Program-made: the position numbers and the translations under genes
Notes under the pieces: model-generated
What the model was told of the DNA's origin: nothing
The model's input: the letters and a program-made list of their open reading frames with translations, nothing else
The model's database searches: none
NCBI GenBank assembly: GCA_914767885.1
Contig: CAJZBQ010000050.1
Coordinates: 496,001 to 560,000, forward strand
Direction of reading: 5' to 3'
Source of the DNA: Blepharisma stoltei
Lineage: Eukaryota > Ciliophora > Heterotrichea > Heterotrichida > Blepharismidae
Length of the DNA stretch: 64,000 bases
Part shown: piece after piece, positions 59,201 through 64,000 of the stretch
How positions within the stretch are numbered: the first letter of the stretch is position 1
Layout of the letters: every line of letters begins with the position of its first letter

Positions 59201-61597
59201 TATTGTAATTGTGACTACTTTCGTAAGGATCTGTTGTAACTGTAACCCAGCCTTTATTTAGGATTTTTGGCTTTGAGCCAAAGTGTTGTAGAGATATTGT
59301 GATGCTCTGCAAAACTGGTAAAATTTTTGCCAAGAAATCAAGGCTCATTCTGGTTAAAGGCAACATGTAAAGAAGAGTCTCTAATAAATCTGCGAGGATG
59401 GTTTTGCTGATTGCGTTTGTGAGTTCATCTGACAATATAGACCCTTTTTCTTTTGCTTTCACAACCCTAAGAACTTTTTCACAGTTCTGGAAAACACTTA
59501 ATGAGTAATTCGTTAAGATTTCTTGCCATTTTCCTTTGAAGTTAGACTTAGCAGCTTGGCCGAATAAAGCAATTTGACTTGTTTCAAGAAGTTTCAAAAT
59601 TCCAACAGAGGTCTCTTCTCCTTTCACAAGTTTCTTGGAAATTTCTGAAGAAAGCTCAATCAAGTACTTGAAATAAGTTTCCACTAAATGCTGAGACTCG
59701 TCATTAATAAGTTCTAATGCTGGGAAAAGTTTGTCAGGTCGAGCCATTTCTAAGAAAATTCTATCTTCAAGCTCTTTAAAGATACCTGATATCTCAACTC
59801 CGTCCATTTGATCTTTAAGTCTATCTAATAAATAAGACAATTTCTCCTGTGGGTCCTTATAAAAGACAGAAAAGCACGATGTCACAATTTTTGTGGCCTC
59901 CTCAGAAGCCTTGGATCCTGGCATACTAGTTATTAGATCCATAGCGATTTTCATAATTCTTGTTCTTACTCCTCCCTCCTTGAGTGAAAAAAAAATTTTT
60001 TTCACTCACTGAGAGGGATTACTTTTTTTTTTAAAACAATTTATATATAAATTTTTATAAAATTTTTTTTTTCAAATTTTAAAAAAATCCTAATTTACTA
60101 AAATTGTAAAGCAAATATTAATTTGATTTATAAAATTTATGTTTTAAAAAGCAATTTGTTTAAAATTAAACAGAATTAGCTCAAGATTTCATTATAATAA
60201 TTATCACTCATATATCATTTTTTTTCATAAAATATTTTCTATTAAAAATATATTTTTGCTCACTCACGGAGGGTGGGTTTTTGGGCAAAAAATAGGGATT
60301 TTTTCAATGGTTTTGTTCACTCACGGAGGGGGGAGTTAGCTGTCTTTCTAAAGTTGCATTTGGAATCATATCCGACCCAATTAAGTGCGATCTGGTGAGT
60401 TTTAGCACATAGACTAGCATTTCTGAATAAATTTCTTTGGATTCTCTTTCAATATTTTCTGGCTCGCCCCTTCGCGAGCCAACAAAAAACTTTTCTTTGT
60501 TTATAGAGTAATTTTTTTAAAATAAAATTATAGTTAACTACACTGACTGGCACGGGGTGCTTTTGGCTCGAAACTGAGCCAAAAGCACCCCGTGCCAGTG
60601 AGTGTAGTTCACTATATAAAATTTTATGTGTTGAAATTTAAAAAATTCCCAATATGTTTTTAAACAGAATTAGCTAGATATTTCATTATAATAATTATCA
60701 CTTGCATATCAAAATATTTTTTCCATAAAAAAAATTTTTATTTTAATAAAATCCTCATGGAGGGGGTTTTTGGGCAAAAAATAGAGATATTTTCAATGGT
60801 TTTGCCCGCTCACTGAGGGGGAGTGAGTGAATCTTTTCAATGCAAGTCAAAGCCAATTTTTCTAAAATTTCGACAGTTTCATTCTTGATGTCTAGGGTAA
60901 ACCCCATTCTTTTTTCAACATTCACCTTTTTCTTTTCTAATTTTTCTATGATACCGTCATTTAAGATGTCAAACGATTTAAGAACATAGTGTGTGAGCTC
61001 AAAAGGCTTCATTTGGAGATAATCATCAGCCATTTCTCCAGTTTTGATAGCTCTGTAAATGCTTAAATCTTCAAGCTTAAATTTTTTCCAATAGTTTTCA
61101 ACTTTTATGCGAGCTATGTCTGGCATATCTAAGGGATTATAAATAATTTTGTGTTTGCTAATTCCTCCAAGGCACATAAAAAGTTTCATACTTTCAGGAA
61201 GATCTCTAATAGCTCCTTTGGGGTCTTCTTTTCCGTTGTGAAAGAAAAGAACTGTGCGCTCATCCATATCCAGCAGAAGTCCAATTTTGTCACCAACTAC
61301 GTATTTTTCGAAGGTGTACAATTGAGTAGTACCTTTGCACATACTTCCGTCAGCTTTATAATAGAGAGCAAATGACTGTTCTTCAGGGGTCGTGTCGAGG
61401 TTAGGATAATTTCCATTACAAGCTCCATAATAAATATTATTAGTTGAACCTTGAGTCCAAATCATCTCACAATAGTGAACCCCTTTTGTCCAAGCTTCTG
61501 TTGAAAGAACGGCTCCCCAGCCATCATAATTTGTTCTGCTTAATACATCTGGCTCGTCGCTACTGATTTCCAACTTCTCCACTTTAATAATGAGCAA
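50249..61597 (-). CDS. Giant SPRY/CUB-like protein g1, copy C
   Basis: Collinear with copy B from the SPRY-like start (GDKIGLLLDMDERTVLFFHN) to the last CUB/SPRY-like modules, about 3,000 aa after removing seven IESs. TGA as Trp occurs at different places than in B (for example DH-W-YIGVYRT near 50675), while B's TGA near 14840 is TGG here; together these show the reassignment. The beginning again lacks ATG. All seven insert junctions restore the B frame, so the gene is probably functional in the soma despite being by far the most interrupted copy. Confidence 0.75.
53845..53960. other. IES C7 (116 bp), TA-bounded
   Basis: TA at 53843-53844 and 53959-53960, with short inverted ends TATTTCTCCCTCTG / CAGAGGAATTA. 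Copy B reads through. Excision gives LYAHLENVIVH in frame. Confidence 0.82.
54536..55080. mobile_element. MITE-like IES C6, family 3
   Basis: 545 bp with inverted ends GCTCCCCCCGATCCTTGATC / GATCAAGAATGGAGGGGAGC, unrelated to families 1 and 2. The left end has two end repeats separated by a spacer containing AAAAATTCCTAAAAATTGGG. Flanks read TA on the left and CA on the right, so the duplication is imperfect. Excision gives QFLLKRIGKM in frame, as in B. The right end is itself a hairpin (CGATGGCGAGCCGTTCG loop). Confidence 0.85.
57008..57352. mobile_element. MITE-like IES C5, family 1
   Basis: 345 bp, TA at 57006-57007 and 57351-57352, ends GCTCCCCCTCTGTGAGCGAA and CTCACGGAGGGGGGAG. It carries the spacer GAAAAATCCCTATTTTTTG between two left-end repeats and the family core (AGTGATAATTAATATAATGA). 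Copy B is uninterrupted at about 15731. Confidence 0.9.
57730..57930. other. IES C4, homologous to A0
   Basis: 201 bp between TTA at 57727-57729 and TTA at 57928-57930. No typical MITE ends, and the same insert is seen in copy A at the same codon (window start to 124). Copy B joins EEVSKDVVFK without it. An ancestral IES retained by A and C. Confidence 0.85.
58624..58911. mobile_element. MITE-like IES C3, family 1, same site as A1
   Basis: 288 bp, TTA at 58621-58623 and 58909-58911. It interrupts the same codon as IES A1 (818-1125), and the bases just inside the boundary are similar. Copy B is uninterrupted (about 16790). Confidence 0.88.
59969..60338. mobile_element. MITE-like IES C2, family 1
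   Basis: 370 bp, TTA at 59966-59968 and 60336-60338, ends CTCCTCCCTCCTTGAGTGAA and CTCACGGAGGGGGGAG, with the spacer ATAGGGATTTTTTCAATGG near the right end. Absent from A and B. Excision restores MKIAMDL / RQLS-type sequence in frame. Confidence 0.88.
60463..60826. mobile_element. MITE-like IES C1, same site as B1, with nested palindrome
   Basis: 364 bp at the same codon as the family-2 IES B1, but with family-1-like ends (GCTCGCCCCTTCGCGAGCC; CTCACTGAGGGGGAG). Flanks are TGG (60460-60462) and TGA (60824-60826). It contains the palindrome 60536-60609. Copy A is uninterrupted here. Confidence 0.85.
60536..60609. repeat. 34 bp-arm perfect-type palindrome nested in IES C1
   Basis: Arms AACTACACTGACTGGCACGG... 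and its complement (one mismatch) around the 6-base loop GAAACT. GC-rich inside an AT-rich IES. A second copy at 63424-63497 has the complementary loop AGTTTC, so the same element occurs in opposite orientation. Confidence 0.9.
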
Positions 61598-61813
61598 AAA
61601 TTTTTAAAACTTATATAATTTTTTTTTTAAATTTAAATTTACAATTATTTGACTAATTTATTTATATTAAATTTATGTTTTAGAACACTATTTATATAAT
61701 ATTGTGAGATTTTATTATTTTAATCCTTAGTCATACATCAAGATATAATTTGGAAAAAATTATAAGCATTTCTATCCCCCTAAATAAAGGGGAATTATTT
61801 TATAATTGTCTTT
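61598..61813. other. Spacer between g1-C and s-C
   Basis: AT-rich 216-base spacer with no insert. It shares blocks with the A and B spacers (TGAGATTTTATTATTTTAAT; CATCAAGATATA), which suggests a conserved leader or trailer. No ORF. Confidence 0.55.
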
Positions 61814-63047
61814 CTAACCGATTGGGAGTATGCCTTTCCCTTTTTTTTCAGTCTCCCAAGCAAAAGAATTACTTGCTTTTTTCATAAGGTCGTTAAAGCT
61901 CACTAGCATAGGAAAAATTTGTTTATAAATTGGAGAATGATCTTGACTTGGGTCAAAATTGGCAAATGTTAAAGCTAATACTAAAGCGGTACACAAATTT
62001 CCTGTAGCAACATAAAGCCCAAAAAGAATAGAATAGCAGGCATTTATGTCTTCTTCTTGGATATTTGGCAGCTCTCTTCTTACTCCCCCTTCGTGAGCGA
62101 ACAAACATTTTTTATAAAAAAAACTTTGATATTTAAGTGAAAATTATTTAATTTTAAAAAATTGCTTTTAAAACATAAATTTTACAAATTAAATTAATTT
62201 GCTTTCCAATATTTGAGAAGTGGGATTTTTTTATATTTAGAAAATAATTTTCTAAAAATTTATATATAATAATTGCCCGAGAATGGCGTATCTTGCGCCA
62301 TCCTCGGGCAATTCAAAAATGGCCCGACGCCGGGAATTGAACCCACGTGTGGGGCCATTTTTGGTGAGTGTAGAACATCGACTTCCACGCACCAAAAATG
62401 GCCCGAGGCTGGCGCAATATAGTGCCATCCTCGGGCAATTTCTATATAAATTGTTTGAAAACAAAAATCACTCCTCTCCTTGAGCTAAATAGATTTTTTT
62501 GTTCGCCCATAGAGGGGGGATTTAGCATTGAGTTGAAAAATGCAAGAACTGATGAAACTACTTGAGAGATCGAAGGATCTTTGTCGTTCAGTGTCATTGG
62601 GCTAAGACCAGAAACTATGCTTGAAGCAGATTCTATGATAATCTTATAAAGTTCAGGCTTGTCAGAGCCCAAAATCTTAATTATCCCAAACAAAGAAGAC
62701 AGACCAAAAGATAGCCCTGATATGGCAATTGGGCTGAGGGTTTCTTTAGTATTTGAAGCTCCTGGCTTTGATTTTCTTTTTTCACGCTCATCCATTCTAA
62801 GTAGAGCTTCATAAGTTCTGCTCAGGTATTGTAGCTTTTTCACCATCTCAACTGAGCTTGAGTCTTCCACTCTACGTAGGTCAATTTCATTCAGTAAGTC
62901 TTGAATGACTTTTGTGTGCCTTTCTTTGATAAAGCTTTTATCTTCCATACTGCACAACATTTGCTCTTCATTTATGTAGTTCAGGTCTTCAAGCTTGGCT
63001 GAGGCAGATGATGATGAACCTGGGACCTTATAATTATTGAGGTCATC
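61814..63047 (-). CDS. Small protein s, copy C (5' end missing)
   Basis: Matches copies A and B from DLNNYKVPGSSSS to GILPIG and TAG, with one large IES in the middle. Similarity stops abruptly at about 63047, before the MGNAAT start (~45 residues missing). Either another IES begins there and runs toward or past the window edge, or the gene is truncated. If truncated, it would lack the putative lipid anchor. Confidence 0.7.
62083..62524. mobile_element. MITE-like IES in s-C, carrying a foldback element
   Basis: 442 bp, TTA at 62080-62082 and 62522-62524, family-1 ends (CTCCCCCTTCGTGAGCGAAC; CGCC..ATAGAGGGGGGA). Excision restores RRELP/SMLN sequence as in B. It contains the foldback insert 62271-62440. 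Confidence 0.88.
62271..62440. mobile_element. Foldback element nested in an IES
   Basis: Inverted ends AATTGCCCGAGAATGGCG / CCATCCTCGGGCAATT. A further inverted block (AAAAATGGCCCGA) flanks a GC-rich centre with GGAATTGAACCC, which recalls a tRNA T-loop but has no complete tRNA. Related to 46303-46356 and, by layout, to 42391-42618. Confidence 0.8.
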
Positions 63048-63420
63048 TAGGTTTAATAGGGGTGAGGAGGGTTAGGCCGACTGTTGTAGCTATGTCTACG
63101 ATGGTGTAGTGATAGCTAGATCACCTCAAAATGGCGCGACATAGGTATTGGAATTTTTTAAAAATTTCGAATTAAATCACAACCTCTTTATAGAGCCGGC
63201 CTATCCCAATAGGGGGGTATCGACTTAGCCCGACTCACCAAAAAATTATCGGGATAGGCCGGATACAAAAATTTGGTATAGTGCTAGGCCAGAAATTTTT
63301 TTGGTTTTTTTGGCAATAGATTTAGGCCGTATTTTTAAAAATTATTTTTAGCACTAGACTTAGGCCTTAAAAAAAATACAGTCGTGTTATGCCGATTATA
63401 TATGTTATTTTTCAGATATA
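63048..63420. other. Unexplained region with repeated TAGGCC words
   Basis: No ORF. TAGGCC or its complement recurs at least six times (near 63075, 63200, 63255, 63284, 63321, 63371), with paired blocks GGCCTATCCCAATA / TATCGGGATAGGCCGG suggesting an imperfect inverted repeat. Not found elsewhere in the window. Possibly part of an IES or germline-limited repeat whose right end lies further along. Confidence 0.5.
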
Positions 63421-63423
63421 GTG

Positions 63424-63497
63424 AACTACACTGACTGGCACGGGGTGCTTTTGGCTCAGTTTCGAGCCAAAAGCACCCCGTGCCAGTCAGTGTAGTT
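63424..63497. repeat. 34 bp-arm perfect palindrome
   Basis: AACTACACTGACTGGCACGG... repeated in inverse around the loop AGTTTC; perfect arms. Flanked by TATAGTG and TTAATTATA. Same family as 60536-60609. Confidence 0.92.
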
Positions 63498-63824
63498 AAT
63501 TATAAATTAATTTAATAAAAGACAGTAAGAATATTGTAAGAATATATGAAATAACCCTTAAGCCTTTAATCTATATATGATAAAAAATTCGTTTAAAATT
63601 AATATTGCTACGCTTAATAAAATAAAATTATTCCATTAGATGATCCAAGTCTTGATCTACAAATGATGGAAGCACCCATCGTCTTGAGGTATTGTCCAGA
63701 ATAAACTTTAAAATAATAATTTTTCACTGCAAAAAATTGCTATAAACTGATTATACCTTAAGCATTCTGCCAAACCTTCCAGAAATTTTTCCTAGTTTAT
63801 TGGGTTTCGCGATAAAACTACTAA
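63498..63824. other. AT-rich spacer
   Basis: No supported gene. A short plus-strand stretch near 63640-63700 has a somewhat coding-like composition but no start or homologue that I recognise. Confidence 0.4.
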
Positions 63825-64000
63825 CTCCCCCCCCCTTTAAATTGGAACTAAAAACTTTGTTCCAATTTAAAGGGGGGTTAAGAAAATTTTTTTAAAAAAA
63901 ACATCATTATAAAATTTTTTATAAAAAAAAATATATATATAAAAATATATATATAAAAATTTAAAAAAAAAAAAATTTCAAAAATTTATCGAATTAGATT
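63825..64000. mobile_element. MITE-like IES, family 2, left end (runs off window)
   Basis: Begins after TAA at 63822-63824 with CTCCCCCCCCCCTTTAAATT. The first ~50 bases form a palindrome with TTCCAATTTAAAGGGGGGTT, the same left-end structure as 21326 and in keeping with 17981. The right end is outside the window. Confidence 0.8.

Noticed and set aside
62335-62350. tRNA T-loop-like word (GGAATTGAACCC) in the foldback element
   Set aside because: The flanking stem does not pair properly and the rest of a tRNA is missing.

Overview
This looks like micronuclear (germline) DNA of a heterotrich ciliate, most probably Blepharisma or a close relative. Three things point there. (1) UGA is read as tryptophan: in-frame TGA codons in the minus-strand genes align with TGG in paralogous copies in this same window, and an armadillo motif in an importin-alpha gene needs TGA to be Trp; genes end with TAA or TAG. 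(2) Genes are broken by AT-rich inserts bounded by TA (often TTA), and removing each insert down to one boundary copy restores the reading frame. That is the signature of internal eliminated sequences (IESs), which are removed when the somatic nucleus develops. (3) Many of the inserts are MITE-like repeats with inverted ends of the type reported from the Blepharisma germline. The sequence is otherwise AT-rich and compact. I saw no tRNA, rRNA or CRISPR.

Layout. 1-20.7 kb and 45-63 kb hold diverged copies of one minus-strand unit: a small ~310-320 aa protein with an MGNAAT N-terminus ('s'), a giant ~3,000 aa SPRY/CUB-like protein ('g1') and a ~730 aa SPRY protein ('g2'). Copy A (1-5.5 kb) runs off the left edge. 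Copy B (6.2-20.7 kb) is nearly complete. Copy C (47.6-63.0 kb) is heavily invaded by IESs. Copy D (45.0-46.2 kb) is only a broken 3' fragment of g2. Between them are single genes: importin alpha (+, 23.0-25.2 kb), a kelch-type protein (-, 25.6-27.0), a pentapeptide/WD40 protein (-, 27.5-31.0), an unknown ~990 aa protein (-, 31.3-34.6), a ~2,230 aa ankyrin-repeat-like protein (-, 34.6-43.8), a decayed sugar transporter (+, 44.0-44.5) and a transposon-type integrase (+, 46.15-47.35).

The mobile fraction has four layers: MITE-like IESs with at least three unrelated inverted ends but one shared internal spacer; small unique TA-bounded IESs of about 54-433 bp; perfect palindromes, sometimes nested inside other IESs; and GC-richer SINE-like retroelements of 190-560 bp with 7-14 bp target duplications. 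Several retroelements sit in the middle of coding exons. In every case I could read, deleting the element together with one copy of its duplication restores an uninterrupted frame. The germline copies of these genes are therefore scrambled, but they look decodable by precise excision. The coding spans given below are germline loci that include their inserts. IES boundaries were found by eye and may be off by one or two bases where TA repeats.
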